From Candidatus Burkholderia humilis (GTDB lineage Bacteria; Pseudomonadota; Gammaproteobacteria; Burkholderiales; Burkholderiaceae), in contig LFMX01000033.1 of NCBI GenBank assembly GCA_001184405.1, positions 1-51,812 of the forward strand: a stretch of DNA of 51,812 nucleotides, read 5' to 3'. Positions within the stretch are counted from its first letter, which is position 1. Every line of letters starts with the position of its first letter. This document shows positions 30,949-40,987 of the stretch, one piece after another. Below the pieces are notes generated by a model. It was not told the origin of the DNA and did not search any database. It worked only from the letters and a program-made list of their open reading frames with translations. The position numbers and the translations under genes are program-made.

Positions 30949-31677
30949 ATGCGATCGACCCAGACTCTCAGGTCGCGCATTGTCGCGCTCGCTGCATTGC
31001 TCGCAGTGAGCGCCGGTTGCGCGGCGCAATCTCCGCCTCAACCGCAAGCCGATAATGCGCCGCCGTCAGTGGCACAGCCGCCGGCACCCGCGCCAGCCCC
31101 GCTCACCGATGCCGCGCCGATCGTCACCGCGCAGGGAACAGTGACGCGCTTTCTGACTAATCCGGACGGTGAGGTCGACGGCTTCATCACAGACGACGGG
31201 ATGCTCGTGCGCTTTGCGCCGCACATGAGCGCGCAACTGACGTCGGCGGTTCACCAGGGCGACCGCGTGCAGATCAGCGGCAGGCGCGATGAGGGAGGCA
31301 GCCTCACGGCGCAACGCATCACCGATACGCGCAGCGGACAGCAAGTGATCGACGAACCGCCGATGCGCGGCGCACCGCCCATGCCGCGCGCGCCGCGCGG
31401 AGAAGGGCTAGCGCGTTTGAGCGCGCAGGGCAAGGTGGCGCATGTGACGACTGCGCCGCGCGGTGAACCGGACGGCGTGATCCTCGCGGGCGGCACGGTG
31501 ATCAAACTCACGCCGCCCGTGGCGCAACAGTTCGCGACGCTGGTCCGCACGGGCGCGACCGTATCGGCGCAAGGCTACGGCACGCGCAATCAGTACGGCA
31601 CCGCGATGCAGGCGACCGCGTTCGGCTCACCGGACCACGTGACGCCGCTCTATGACCGCAATGCGCCCATGCCTTAA
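30949..31677 (+). CDS. Exported Pro/Ala-rich protein with two related domains, unknown function
   Basis: 242 residues, intact. The N-terminal leader ends in AVSAGCAAQ, which could be a lipobox (Cys at residue 24) or a plain signal peptide. A Pro/Ala linker (about 30-55) leads to two similar domains of about 75 residues. The first starts GTVTRFLTNPDGEVDGFITDDGMLVRFAPHMSAQL's core and ends ISGR. The second starts GKVAHVTTAPRGEPDGVILAGG and ends SAQGYG. Each looks like a small beta-barrel (OB-like) module. The next gene encodes the same two-module design without a leader. A ribosome-binding site (AAAGGAG) precedes the ATG. I do not recognise a characterised family. Confidence 0.65.
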   Translation: MRSTQTLRSRIVALAALLAVSAGCAAQSPPQPQADNAPPSVAQPPAPAPAPLTDAAPIVTAQGTVTRFLTNPDGEVDGFITDDGMLVRFAPHMSAQLTSAVHQGDRVQISGRRDEGGSLTAQRITDTRSGQQVIDEPPMRGAPPMPRAPRGEGLARLSAQGKVAHVTTAPRGEPDGVILAGGTVIKLTPPVAQQFATLVRTGATVSAQGYGTRNQYGTAMQATAFGSPDHVTPLYDRNAPMP

Positions 31678-31701
31678 AAATCCATTACCAGGACAATCGA
31701 C

Positions 31702-32244
31702 ATGCATTGGATCGATCACACGAGCCTTCCGGAAACATGCGGCAAGGTCACACGCTTTCTGTTGAATCCGCACGGCGAAATCGACGGTCTTTTACTCGGC
31801 GCGCGGCAAGTGCATTTTGCACCTCATCTGTCGAAAGAGCTTGCACGGCAAGTCGCGCCAGGAGATGAAGTGCGCATACGCGGCGTCAAACCGCACGGCG
31901 CGGACATGATCGCCGCCGTTTCGCTGACGACCAAACGCGGCGCGCTGATTCTCGACGAAGGTCCGCATCACGACGGCGAGAAGCATCACAAGCCGCATGT
32001 CGAACGCAAACCCATGCAGGCGTCCGGCGAAGTGACGCTTTCGCTCTTCGGTCCGAAAGGCGAATTGCGCGGGGCGCTGCTGGACGATGGCACGTCCTTG
32101 CGCATGCCGCCTCACGCAGCCGCCGAACTCGCCGATTACCTGAGTCCGGGCGCGTATGTTCACGTCTGGGGACACGGCGTGAAGAACCGGCACGGGCGCA
32201 CCATCGAGGTCGATGAAATCGCCGAACTCGTCGATGCCGCCTGA
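31702..32244 (+). CDS. Cytosolic relative of the preceding protein, unknown function
   Basis: 180 residues, intact, no leader peptide. Module one (GKVTRFLLNPHGEIDGLLLG, VHFAPHLSKELARQVAPGDEVRIRG) closely matches module one of the preceding protein. Module two (ASGEVTLSLFGPKGELRGALLDDGTSLRMPP, YVHVWGHGVKNRHGRTI) matches its module two, including the closing G-x-G-x(2)-N-x-x-G. The modules are joined by a His/Lys-rich linker (HHDGEKHHKPHVERK) that could bind metal. It lies 24 bp after the exported relative and just before a damaged MFS gene. The pair therefore probably acts in two compartments on the same kind of ligand; the ligand is unknown. Confidence 0.65.
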   Translation: MHWIDHTSLPETCGKVTRFLLNPHGEIDGLLLGARQVHFAPHLSKELARQVAPGDEVRIRGVKPHGADMIAAVSLTTKRGALILDEGPHHDGEKHHKPHVERKPMQASGEVTLSLFGPKGELRGALLDDGTSLRMPPHAAAELADYLSPGAYVHVWGHGVKNRHGRTIEVDEIAELVDAA

Positions 32245-32252
32245 CGGAGCCT

Positions 32253-33375
32253 GTGTCATGCCTTGCACTCGCCTTCGCACTGAATAACGCCATGAATCCA
32301 CGCTACGCGCTCGAAGCGCTGAATTTTTTCATGGCCGATGTGCGGCCGGGCATCGGGCCGTTCCTCGGCGTCTTTCTTCAGTCGCACGGCTGGCATCCCG
32401 AAGCGATCGGCACGGTGATGACGCTCGGCGGCATCGCGGGCATGTTCGCGACGTCGCCTGCGGGCGCGCTGGTCGATGCGACGGCGGCATCATCGTCATC
32501 GCGGGCGTGATGACGACACTGGCGCCGCTCGTGCTGTGGTTCTCGCACAGTTATCCGATGGTCGCCGCCTCGCAGATTCTCACGGCCGTCACCGGCGCGG
32601 TGTTCGTGCTCGCGGGCGTGTTCGGCATTCTCACGGTGATCTCGACGCTGCTCATCCGGCGCGATGCGATCGATCACGACAACGCGCGCGGACTCGGGGC
32701 ATCGGCTTCGGGAGAATCGAACGCCGGGCATGAGCATGAGCACGCGAGCGGCTTTCGCGTGCTGCTGACGTGCCGCCCGTTGCTGCTGCTCGCCGCATCG
32801 CTCGCGATGTTCCATCTGGGCAATGCCGCGATGCTTCCGCTCTACGGGCTGGCCGTCGTCGCGGCGCATCAGGGCGATCCGAGCGCCTTCACCGCGCAGA
32901 CCATCGTGGTCGCGCAACTCGTGATGGTCGTCGCGGCGTGTTTCGCGAACCGGCTGATTCAGCGGATCGGCTATTGGGGCGTCATTCTAATCACGTTCCT
33001 CGCGCTGCCGTTACGCGGGATCGTCGCGGCGATGTTCATCACCGCGTGGGGCGTGTGGCCGGTGCAGGCGCGCGATGGTATCGGCGCGGGACTGCAGAGC
33101 GTCGCGGTGCCCGCGCTGGTCGTGCGGCTGTTGCAGGGTACGGGACGGGTCAACGTGGGGCAGGCGTCATCATGACCGTGCAGGGCATCGGCGCGGCGCT
33201 GAGTCCGGCGCTGGGCGGCGTGCTCGCGCAGCGTTTCGGTTATGCGAGCGCGTTTCTGGTGCTGGGCAGTGTATCGACGGGATCGCTTGCGCTCTGGCTG
33301 TTCTTCGGCACGGCGCTCAAAAAGGCGTGCGTCGTTCAACACGATATCACTCACGACAGCCACCTGGCCACATGA
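32253..33375 (+). pseudogene. MFS transporter with a deletion and frameshifts
   Basis: Major facilitator superfamily protein. GTG at 32253 after CGGAGCCT, or ATG 32292, opens NPRYALEALNFFMADVRPGIGPFLGVFLQ, a conserved start in a Burkholderiaceae MFS group. The frame shifts at about 32490. Between ILTAVTGA and VFVLAGVFGILTVISTLLIRR about 50 residues (a helix pair) appear deleted. Another shift at about 33160 (GTGGGGCAGGCGTC lacks a base of GQGVIMTVQGIGAALSPALGG). The stop at 33373-33375 overlaps the next start (ATGA). The substrate is unknown. Confidence 0.78.
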
Positions 33376-34625
33376 ATCCGACTTTTCTTTCCTGGGGCAT
33401 TGGACTCGCGGCCACGGCCGGCGTCATCTTGCGGCCGTTTCGCTGGCCCGAAGCGATCTGGGCCGCCGCGGGCGCGCTGATACTCGTCGCGCTCGGACTG
33501 CTGCCTGCGAATCTTGCGTGGCGGGCGGTCGGGAAGGGCGCGGACGTTTATCTGTTCCTGATCGGCATGATGCTGCTCTCCGAACTCGGACGGCGCGAAG
33601 GCTTGTTCGACTGGATCGCGGTGCGCGTCGTCAATTACGCGCAGGAATCGCCTCGCAAGCTCTTTCTGCTGGTGTATCTGGTGGGCGGCATCGTGACGAC
33701 ATTCCTGTCCAACGATGCCGCCGCCGTCGTCCTGACGCCCGCCGTATTCGCTGCCGCGAAGAAAGCGCAAACGAAGCCGCTGCCTTTGCTTTATGTGTGC
33801 GCGTTCATCGCCAATGCGGCGAGTTTCGTGTTGCCGATATCGAATCCCGCCAACCTCGTGCTGTATGCGAATCACACGCCTGCGCTCGGGCTGTGGATTG
33901 CGCGATTCGCGTGGCCTTCGCTGCTGTCGATCGTGGCGACCTTCGTCATGCTGCGCTGGACGCAGCGCGCGGACCTGACCGGTTCCTGTGCGTGCGATTT
34001 GCCGGTCGAACGGCTTAGCACGAACGGCAAGCTCACGCTCGCGAGCATGGGCGTGACGGCGATCGTTCTGCTCGCCGTCTCTGCGCTCGATCTGCAACTC
34101 GGTTTGCCGACCGCCATCCTCGGAATGATCACGGCGCTGGTCGTGTCGATCAAGGAGCGCCAGTCGCCGATAGAACTCGTCAGCGACATATCGTGGAGCG
34201 TGCTGCCGCTCGTCGCTGGTCTTTTCGTGCTGGTCGAGATGCTCGATCACACCGGCGTCACCCGCGAACTTTCGGCACTGCTCGCGCAGGCAACCCGGCA
34301 GAGTCAGCCAATGACCGCGGCGCTCTCCGGTCTCGTCATCGCTTTCGGCAGCAACGCGATCAACAATCTGCCCGCCGGACTCATCGCGGGTGCGACGGCT
34401 TTGCAGGCGCACAGTCCGGAGCGCGTCATCGACGCATTGCTGATCGGCGTAGACCTCGGCCCGAATCTGTCGATCACCGGCTCGCTCGCGACGATTCTCT
34501 GGCTATCGTCGATTCGACGCGAAGGCGAGGAAGTGAGCTTCACGCAGTTCCTGAAAGTCGGCTTTGCCGTGATGCTGCCCGCGCTCGTGCTGGCGCTCGG
34601 CGCGCGGCTGCTGATCGGACGCTGA
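33372..34625 (+). CDS. ArsB/NhaD-type (ion transporter superfamily) permease
   Basis: Integral membrane anion permease of the ArsB/CitM superfamily, 417 residues, intact, with about ten to eleven helices. Typical features: LIGMMLLSELGRREGLFDWIAVRVV, TTFLSNDAAAVVLTPAVFAAA in the first half and FGSNAINNLPAGLIAG in the second. These are the paired helix-hairpin Asn-rich motifs of the fold; DLGPNLSITGSLATILWL follows. Arsenite efflux is the usual annotation, but no arsR, arsC or arsH lies near, so the substrate is open. The start is translationally coupled to the broken MFS gene (ATGA). Confidence 0.82.
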   Translation: MNPTFLSWGIGLAATAGVILRPFRWPEAIWAAAGALILVALGLLPANLAWRAVGKGADVYLFLIGMMLLSELGRREGLFDWIAVRVVNYAQESPRKLFLLVYLVGGIVTTFLSNDAAAVVLTPAVFAAAKKAQTKPLPLLYVCAFIANAASFVLPISNPANLVLYANHTPALGLWIARFAWPSLLSIVATFVMLRWTQRADLTGSCACDLPVERLSTNGKLTLASMGVTAIVLLAVSALDLQLGLPTAILGMITALVVSIKERQSPIELVSDISWSVLPLVAGLFVLVEMLDHTGVTRELSALLAQATRQSQPMTAALSGLVIAFGSNAINNLPAGLIAGATALQAHSPERVIDALLIGVDLGPNLSITGSLATILWLSSIRREGEEVSFTQFLKVGFAVMLPALVLALGARLLIGR

Positions 34626-34667
34626 CGCTGGACGCGGGACGAATTGGAATCGACGGAGACACGAGCG

Positions 34668-35027
34668 ATGAGCAACGCATGGGTTTATCCCTTCATCATC
34701 CTGGGCGGCATTCTTCAGGCGGCGGGCGCGCCGATCAACGGTGCGCTCGTCAATCCGTGGCTTGCGTCGGCGGTGTCGTTTCTGCTGGTGATGTTTCTCG
34801 CCATCGCGCTGTTCTTGATGCAGCCGGCGGCGTTGCCGACCATCGATGCCTTGCGCAACATGAAGTGGTGGGCGCCGCTCGGGGGAATCGTCGGCGCGGC
34901 TGCCGGCGTTTCTTCGGCGCTGATGGCGGCGTACGGCGCCGCCAGGCCGGTCACGGCCCCTTCGCGGCAATCAATGCAGTCACGCATTGCATCTGGCCGG
35001 AACGGTCGTTTCGACAAGAAAGCATGA
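34668..35027 (+). pseudogene. DMT-type YdcZ (DUF606) family membrane protein, truncated
   Basis: Starts well (MSNAWVYPFIILGGILQAAGAPINGALVN, VNPWLASAVSFLLV, WWAPLGGIVGAAAGV), as in the about 150-residue YdcZ/DUF606 family. After about residue 85 the frame slips and the family's KVGAGPFAAIN is seen only in another frame (about 34950). The remaining C-terminal helices are missing. Probably a frameshift plus deletion. Start 34668 is behind CGGAGACACGAGC. Its stop overlaps the next start (ATGA at 35024). Confidence 0.65.
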
Positions 35028-35308
35028 GCGTGCGATACACCGGCACGGGAGCGGGCATTCATCTCGGCAGCGCCGTCTTCTGGGGCGTGCTGTTCGAAGC
35101 GTTGTGCGGCAGAAGACCGACCCGCACGGCGGTGATCGGCGCGGCTGCGACGACGGCCGTTGTTGCGTACATCATAGATTATCACGTCGTGCCCAAGCGC
35201 GTGACGCCGGGCTATGACGTGCATATGTCCAAAGGCTCGCTCGGCTGGACTTACGTCGCGCTGGCGATCGGCTTCGCGGCCGTCGCGATGGGCCGAAGAC
35301 ATCGGTAA
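35024..35308 (+). CDS. Small membrane protein, possibly an N-terminally shortened remnant
   Basis: 94 residues with about three hydrophobic stretches (GIHLGSAVFWGVLFEAL, TAVIGAAATTAVVAYII, WTYVALAIGFAAVAM) and a conserved-looking IDYHVVPKRVTPGYD between helices two and three. Proteins with a DYxVVPxRxxPGFE motif that I recall from Burkholderiaceae are longer, so an N-terminal part may be lost. Coupled to the preceding fragment by ATGA. Function unknown. Confidence 0.45.
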   Translation: MSVRYTGTGAGIHLGSAVFWGVLFEALCGRRPTRTAVIGAAATTAVVAYIIDYHVVPKRVTPGYDVHMSKGSLGWTYVALAIGFAAVAMGRRHR

Positions 35309-35598
35309 AGGTTTTGATCTCGTGGCAGTTCAGCCGCCCGAATCTTCATATTGAACGTGAAAACGGCAGACCGAAAAATTTTCTAGTTCTGAACGGAACC
35401 GCACGCACCTTCATTGCCGTAACGCTCTCCTGCATATTTCCCTCCAAGGGTTGTCAGAGGCAGAGTCCTTCTGCCTGCTGCAATCTCGTTCGAGCGGCCA
35501 GAGAAATCTCAAGGTCAACAGTTCACGCGCAGCGCCTCCATGCACGCGGGCGCTGCTGCCGTCGAACGCTCGCCACGACGATAAATCAGGAGACAACG
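35309..35598. other. 290-bp gap before the MFS gene, with one hairpin
   Basis: No gene seen. The only structure I find is AGGCAGA-gtcct-TCTGCCT (35459-35477), a perfect 7-bp inverted repeat with no T-run after it. It could be an operator or attenuator for the downstream transporter gene, or be fortuitous. The gap is less GC-rich than its surroundings around 35350-35400. Confidence 0.4.
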
Positions 35599-36900
35599 AT
35601 GTCCTCACATCCCGCACTGTCGATGGATGCCGATCGCGCGTCCGCGGATGCCACGTTTCGAAAGGCGGCGTGGCGCTTCATGCCGCTATTGTTCGTTTGT
35701 TACGTGGTTGCTTATCTGGATCGCGTGAACGTGGGGTTTGCCAAGTTGCAGATGCTCAACGATCTGAACTTCAGCGAGGCGGTCTACGGTCTGGGAGCGG
35801 GCCTGTTCTTCGTCGGCTACTTCCTGTTCGAAGTACCGAGCAACCTGCTGCTTCACCGCGTGGGCGCGCGACGCTGGATCGCCCGCATCATGGTGACGTG
35901 GGCCGTGCTCTCGCTCGCCACCGCGCGGGTCAAGACTCCGACGATGTTCTACATTGTTCGTTTCCTGCTCGGCGTCGCCGAAGCGGGTTTTTATCCGGGC
36001 ATGATCCTGTATCTGACGTACTGGTTTCCCTCTCACCGTCGCGGAAAGACGATGGCCGTTCTCACTGCGGGCAATCCCGTTTCCGGCATGCTGGGCGGTC
36101 CTCTGTCGGGCCTGATCATGCATTCTTTTGCGGGCGTTCTGGGTCATGCGGGATGGCAGTGGCTTTTCATCATCTAGGCCGTGCCGGCGATCGCGCTCGG
36201 GGTGATCGTCTACTGCTTTCTGGACGACCGTGTGAACGATGCGAACTGGCTGAGCGACGAAGAAAAGGCGCACATCATGAAGGAAATCGACGGCGATGCG
36301 GCCAGGCGCACGCATGGCTCGGTCAAGGACGCATTCTCTTCGGGTTGGGTCTGGCTGCTGTGTCTCATTCTCTTCGGCATTGTCATGGGATCGTATGCAA
36401 TCGGCTTCTGGCAGCCGACCATCATCAGGGCTTCCGGCGTCAACGATCCGCTGACGGTCGGCTTGCTCACGGTGATTCCCTACACCTGTGCGCTCATCGC
36501 GATGATTTTCGTGGGCCGTAGTGCGGATCGAAAGCGCGAGCGCCGGTGGCACGTCAGCGCGCCCGCGCTAGTCGCTGCGCTCGGGTTTTGTCTGTGCGCC
36601 GTGAGCGGCCATCGACTCGTGCCTGCGATGATCGGCCTGTCACTCGCTGCGGCAGGCATCATTTCCGCTTTGCCGATGTTCTGGGCCTTGCCCACTTCGT
36701 TGCTCGGCGGCACGGCGGCGGGTATCGCGCTGATCAATTCGACCGGCAATCTCGCGGGATTCGTGAGTCCTTCCGTGATGGGCTGGCTCAAGACGGAGAC
36801 GCATTCCCTGACCTCGGGCTTGTACCTCGTGGCAGGCAGTCTGACGCTCTCGGCCGTACTGATTCTGCTTTTCCTCCCTGCACGGGTCGTGAACCGGTGA
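35599..36900 (+). pseudogene. MFS transporter of the anion:cation symporter (ACS) family, one in-frame stop
   Basis: Phthalate/tartrate/sugar-acid permease type, 433 codons when the stop is read through. Start 35599 follows CAGGAGACAACG. Motifs: YLDRVNVGFAKLQM in helix 1, FEVPSNLLLHRVGARRWIARIM, RFLLGVAEAGFYPGM and the helix-10 region GGTAAGIALINSTGNLAGF. One lesion only: TAG at 36175-36177 in WLFII-AVPAI, where relatives have Glu or Gln. It sits in the middle of the protein and would remove the second half. Pairing with the downstream dehydratase suggests uptake of a sugar acid. A single base change separates it from function. Confidence 0.87.
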
Positions 36901-36967
36901 TGGATTCAAGCCGAATGTTCGAGTAGCACGCGTTCGATGCGCGCAAGTGAAAATTTTGGAGAAAATC

Positions 36968-38710
36968 ATGGCTGACAAGAAAGTTGCCCCGCAACCCCCC
37001 GCTGAAGCGACCGGCATGAAGCGTGGACTGACCTCGTACGGTGATCAGGGGTTCTCGCTGTTTCTGCTCAAAGCGTTCATCAAAGGGGCGGGTTATACGG
37101 ACCAGGCGCTCGACCGCCCGGTCATCGGCATCGTGAATACGGGCAGCGGCTTCAATGCGTGCCACGGCAACATGCCGCAACTCGTCGAAGCGGTGAAGCG
37201 CGGCGTCATGCTGGCAGGCGGTTTGCCGGTCGACTTCCCGACCATCTCGATCCACGAGAGCTTCTCCTCGCCCACGTCGATGTATCTGCGCAATCTCATG
37301 TCGATGGACACCGAGGAGATGATCCGCGCGCAGCCGATGGACGCCGTCGTGCTCATCGGCGGATGCGACAAGACCGTTCCCGCGCAGTTGATGGGCGCGG
37401 CATCCGCCGGCATTCCCGCGATCCAGCTCGTCACCGGCGCGATGCTCACCGGTTCTCATCGAAGCGAGCGCGTGGGCGCATGTACGGACTGCCGCCTCTA
37501 CTGGGGCAAGTTTCGCGCGAACGAAATCGATCAGCAGGAAATCGACGACGTCAATAACCAACTCGTGGCGAGCGTCGGAACGTGTTCGGTGATGGGCACG
37601 GCAAGCACGATGGCGTGTATCGCCAAAGCCCTCGGCATGACCGTTCCCGGCGCGGCGACGCCGCCTGCGGTGACGGCCGATCGTATCCGGGTCGTGGAGC
37701 AAACGGGCACGACCGCCGTCAAGCTGGCCGCCGAACGATTGACCATCGACCAAATTCTCACGCCCAAGGCATTCGAGAACGCGATGCGCGTGCTGCTGGC
37801 GATCGGCGGTTCCACCAACGCGATCGTGCACCTGAGCGCGATTGCCGGGCGTCTCGGCCACAAGATCGATCTCGAAGCGCTTGACCGGATGGGTAAGGAA
37901 ACGCCCGTTTTGCTCGACCTCAAGCCGACGGGTCAGCACTATATATGGAGGACTTTCATAAAGCGGGCGGCATCGCCACGCTGCTGCGTGAATTGAAGCC
38001 CTTGCTGCATCTGGATGCAATGACCGTCAGCGGTCTGACGCTCGGCGAGCAGATCGAAGTGAGCGGACCAGGACGTGGTGCGTTCGTTCGCACAGCCGAT
38101 CTATCCGCAGGGCGGACTGGCGGTGCTGCGCGGCAATCTCGCCCCGGGCGGCGCGATTATCAAGCAATCGGCTGCGGACCCGACGTTGATGGAACACGAG
38201 GGCCGTGCGGTCGTGTTCGAGAACGTCGAAGATCTGATCAACCGCATCGACGATGAAGCATTGGACGTGAACGCCGATGATGTTCTGGTGCTGAAGAACA
38301 TCGGGCCAGTCGGCGCGCCCGGAATGCCCGAAGCGGGCTACATTCCGATCCCCCGAAAGCTCGCGCGGGCCAGCGTAAAAGACATGGTCCGCATCTCCGA
38401 TGGCCGGATGAGCGGCACGGCCTTCGGCACGATTGTTCTGCACGTGACGCCCGAAGCGGCCGCCGGAGGCATGCTGGCCTACTTTCGGAGCAGTGACCGG
38501 ATTCGGCTGAGCGTATCGAATCGAGAAGTGTCGCTGCTTGTCTCCGATGACGAACTCAAGCAGCGTGCAGCGGAAACGCCGATTGTCAGGCCGACAGCGG
38601 ACCGCGGTTATCGCAAGCTCTTTTTGCAGACGGTGACGTAGGCAGACGAAGGCGTGGACTTCGATTTCTTGCGCGCAGCGAGCCTTCAAAAAGACGACTC
38701 ATCCAAATAA
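36968..38710 (+). pseudogene. IlvD/EDD family dehydratase (sugar-acid type), two frameshifts and a stop
   Basis: Fe-S dehydratase; members act on dihydroxy acids or aldonates such as arabonate, and the MFS neighbour favours a sugar acid. Cluster cysteines in FNACHGNMPQ, GGCDKTVPAQLMGA and VGTCSVMGTASTMA are present. The frame shifts at about 37940 (expected GQHYMEDFHKAGGIATLLRE) and at about 38075 (expected EQDVVRSFAQPIYPQGGLAVLRGNL). TAG at 38639-38641 replaces Gln in TVTQADEGVDFDFLRAAS, and the same frame runs on to TAA at 38708. Start 36968 follows TTTTGGAGAAAATC. The last stop trims only about 23 residues, but the two shifts are fatal. Confidence 0.87.
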
Positions 38711-38728
38711 GCCTGTCTGCGCGATGCC

Positions 38729-39583
38729 TCACGACAGCATATCGTCGTGAGGCCGATTGAACGTCGTCGCTGCGGCCTGCGAGAACAACTTCACCAACGC
38801 AAAGCGAGGCGATTGCCGCGCAATGGCCAGTCCGATACGACGAACCGGCGCGCGCTCGGGAAGCGCAACACGAATGATCGCGAGGCCGCTCGTCCACAAC
38901 GAAGGCCAGTCGGGCACCAGCGATACGCCGAGTCCCTTGTCGACGAGCGTTGCGATGGCGAGCAAGCCATCGATTTCGAGCCGCTGTCTCGGATGCAAAT
39001 CGGCGTCGTGCAGATAGCGGTCCGCCAGTTGACCGCCGAGCACGGAACGGGCGTATCGAACGAAGGGCTCGGCCGTTAGGAGTTCGTGCGCATCGCGTCC
39101 GGCCATCGACGCATGCGCCACCACGATAAGCGGCTCCTCAGTCAGCGGATGCCACTCGCCCGTTTTGGGCATAGCGAACTGAGGCTCGACGACGATCGCG
39201 ACATCGAGCTCGCCGGAACACACCTTCTTGCAGAGATCGACCGAACTTCCCGTGTCCATGAAAATCTTGAGATCGGGATAGGACGCGTAGACGCGTTGCA
39301 AGACCGACGGCAGCACGCTGACCATCGCCGACTGGAACATGCCGACCCGCAGTTCGCCGATCTGCATCTGACCATCTTGCGCGCTGTCCAGGACTTTCAC
39401 GCCTTCCGCAGTCGGTCCGACGTTGCGTCCCGAGCGCTGAATCAGCGTGATTCCAAGGCTTTCTTCGAGCGAGCGAATGCGTGCGGCAACGGCTGTTGCC
39501 GTGAGCCCAAAGCGTCGCGCTGCTTCGGCGATGGAGCCGCTCTCCACCACGGCGACGAAACTCTGCACGTAACGAATGTTCAT
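38729..39583 (-). CDS. LysR-family regulator
   Basis: 284 residues, intact frame, slightly short for the family. The winged helix-turn-helix is at residues 1-65 (MNIRYVQSFVAVVESGSIAEAARRFG start; ARIRSLEESLGITLIQRSGR). The junction after VLDSA (to QDGQMQIGELRVGMF) looks about ten residues shorter than usual, so a small in-frame deletion in the linker helix is possible. The effector domain is complete (DLKIFMDTGSSVDLCKKV, DKGLGVSLVPDWPSL). It converges on the dehydratase gene with an 18-bp gap, so it probably controls the MFS/dehydratase genes. Start 39583 is chosen from the canonical N-terminus; the frame is open for 74 codons further. Confidence 0.85.
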   Translation of the reverse strand: MNIRYVQSFVAVVESGSIAEAARRFGLTATAVAARIRSLEESLGITLIQRSGRNVGPTAEGVKVLDSAQDGQMQIGELRVGMFQSAMVSVLPSVLQRVYASYPDLKIFMDTGSSVDLCKKVCSGELDVAIVVEPQFAMPKTGEWHPLTEEPLIVVAHASMAGRDAHELLTAEPFVRYARSVLGGQLADRYLHDADLHPRQRLEIDGLLAIATLVDKGLGVSLVPDWPSLWTSGLAIIRVALPERAPVRRIGLAIARQSPRFALVKLFSQAAATTFNRPHDDMLS

Positions 39584-39941
39584 GACCGATTTTACGACCC
39601 GGGCCGGTTTTATTGATAGCCGGTGCGCCATCCATGCATGTCCACGACAGAACCTCTTTCGACGCTGCGCATTGTCATTTGATAGCCCGCAAGCCGCTCG
39701 GTCGAGTTTGCGCATCGGCGCATCGCTCAACGGTAACGATTCAGTCAACGCATGGCGCAAGTGAAAGAATCTGTTACGCGATGAATCTCTCATCACGTCC
39801 GGCATCGTATGCGCGATTGAGAGTGGCCTACGCTGCTATTCAATCTTTGCCCGGCAAACCATCCCGCTCTCCCGGCGTCGTTCACGGTCCACATGAGAAT
39901 CGATGCGGCGCTGTCCAACGATCATCATCAAGGAGATGGAC
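39584..39941. other. 358-bp intergenic region between LysR and the ferritin-like gene
   Basis: Divergent promoter region. No gene with a recognisable product on either strand. An AGGAG site at 39930 belongs to the ferritin-like gene. I see no clear palindrome beyond chance; LysR-type T-N11-A sites would be expected here if the regulator controls itself, but I cannot single one out. Confidence 0.4.
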
Positions 39942-40905
39942 ATGGCTGACAGAAACGCGATAACAGACGTCCTCGATCGACGCGTCGAGCGGCGCGAGAA
40001 GCGTCGCCAGTTTTTTCGCAGCGCGGGCGGACTGGGACTGGGTTTGGTGGGCGGCACCATTCTCGGCGCATGCGGCGGCGGATCGGGTGACAACGCCAAT
40101 GCAGCGACAGGACCAACGGACCCGGAGATTCTCAACTTCGCCCTGAATCTCGAGTATCTCGAAGCGACCTTCTATGCGTACGCCACGACAGGTGTAGGAC
40201 TACCGGCCAATCTCATGACAGGCGTCGGCACGCCGGGCAAAGTGATTCCGGGCCAGCAGGTGACATTCTCCGATCCAGTGGTCGCAGCCTACGCGCGGGA
40301 GATCGCCAAAGACGAGCTCGAACACGTGACGTTTTTGCGGACTGCGCTGGGAAGCGCGGCGGTCGCGATGCCATCGCTGGATGTGGGCGGCGCGGATCCG
40401 AACGGCGCGTTCTCGCTCGCTGCGCAGGCTGCGGGTCTCGCGCCTGCCGGGACCGTCTTCAATCCCTATCTCAACGACAACAACTTTCTGCTTGGCGCGT
40501 TCATCTTCGAAGATGTCGGGGTGACGGCTTATAAGGGCGCGTCGCCGCTTATCACCAACAAGACGTATCTCGAAGCCGCAGCCGGCATTCTCGCCGCGGA
40601 GGCCTATCACGCCGGGTTGGTTGTACTCGAAAGGCATCCAGACACCGAGCCTCGTGACCGCAACGCAGGCCATTTCGGACGCGCGGGATTCACTCGATTC
40701 GTCGAGCGATGTCGATCAGGGCATTGCCGGCGCGAACAATCAAATTTCCAACATCGTGCCGCTCGATAGCAACGGCATCGCGTTCAGCCGAAGTTACGAT
40801 GATGTGCTCAATATCGTCTATCTGAACAAAGGTGCGGTCGCGCAAGGCGGCTTTTTCCCGGCGGGCGTGAATGGCACGCTTCATATGAGCAGCGCGTTCG
40901 TTTGA
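39942..40905 (+). pseudogene. Tat-exported ferritin-like domain protein, C-terminal frameshift
   Basis: Ferritin_2 family. The N-terminus has a twin-arginine-like signal ([14 protein letters not shown] followed by [18 protein letters not shown]), consistent with export. The four-helix core is [52 protein letters not shown] and LAAEAYHAG. At about 40620 the frame slips: [11 protein letters not shown] instead of the expected [19 protein letters not shown], which continues one frame over to TGA at 40903-40905. The tail LNIVYLNKGAVAQGGFFPAGVNGTLHMS is conserved. Role unknown in the family; related to bacterial desiccation/stress-associated proteins. ATG 39942 has a strong AGGAG site. Confidence 0.85.
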
Positions 40906-40987
40906 GCCTGTTTTCTCAGGGCGAAATGGTCATGGAGCACTCTTCAGGGTGTTCTATGACTTGCGTGGTCGCGGGGAGGAGCGTTAC

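Noticed and set aside
33372..34625. Arsenic resistance operon
   Set aside because: Only the ArsB-type permease is present; no arsR, arsC or arsH, and the fold is shared by carriers of other anions.
36175..36177. Programmed read-through in the MFS gene, which has only this one lesion
   Set aside because: No read-through context or downstream stem is evident and many neighbouring genes have unprogrammed stops; simple mutation is more economical.
36788..38020. 410-codon minus-strand ORF opposite the IlvD-type gene
   Set aside because: No recognisable motif, Arg/His-rich shadow of a conserved plus-strand gene with iron-sulphur motifs.
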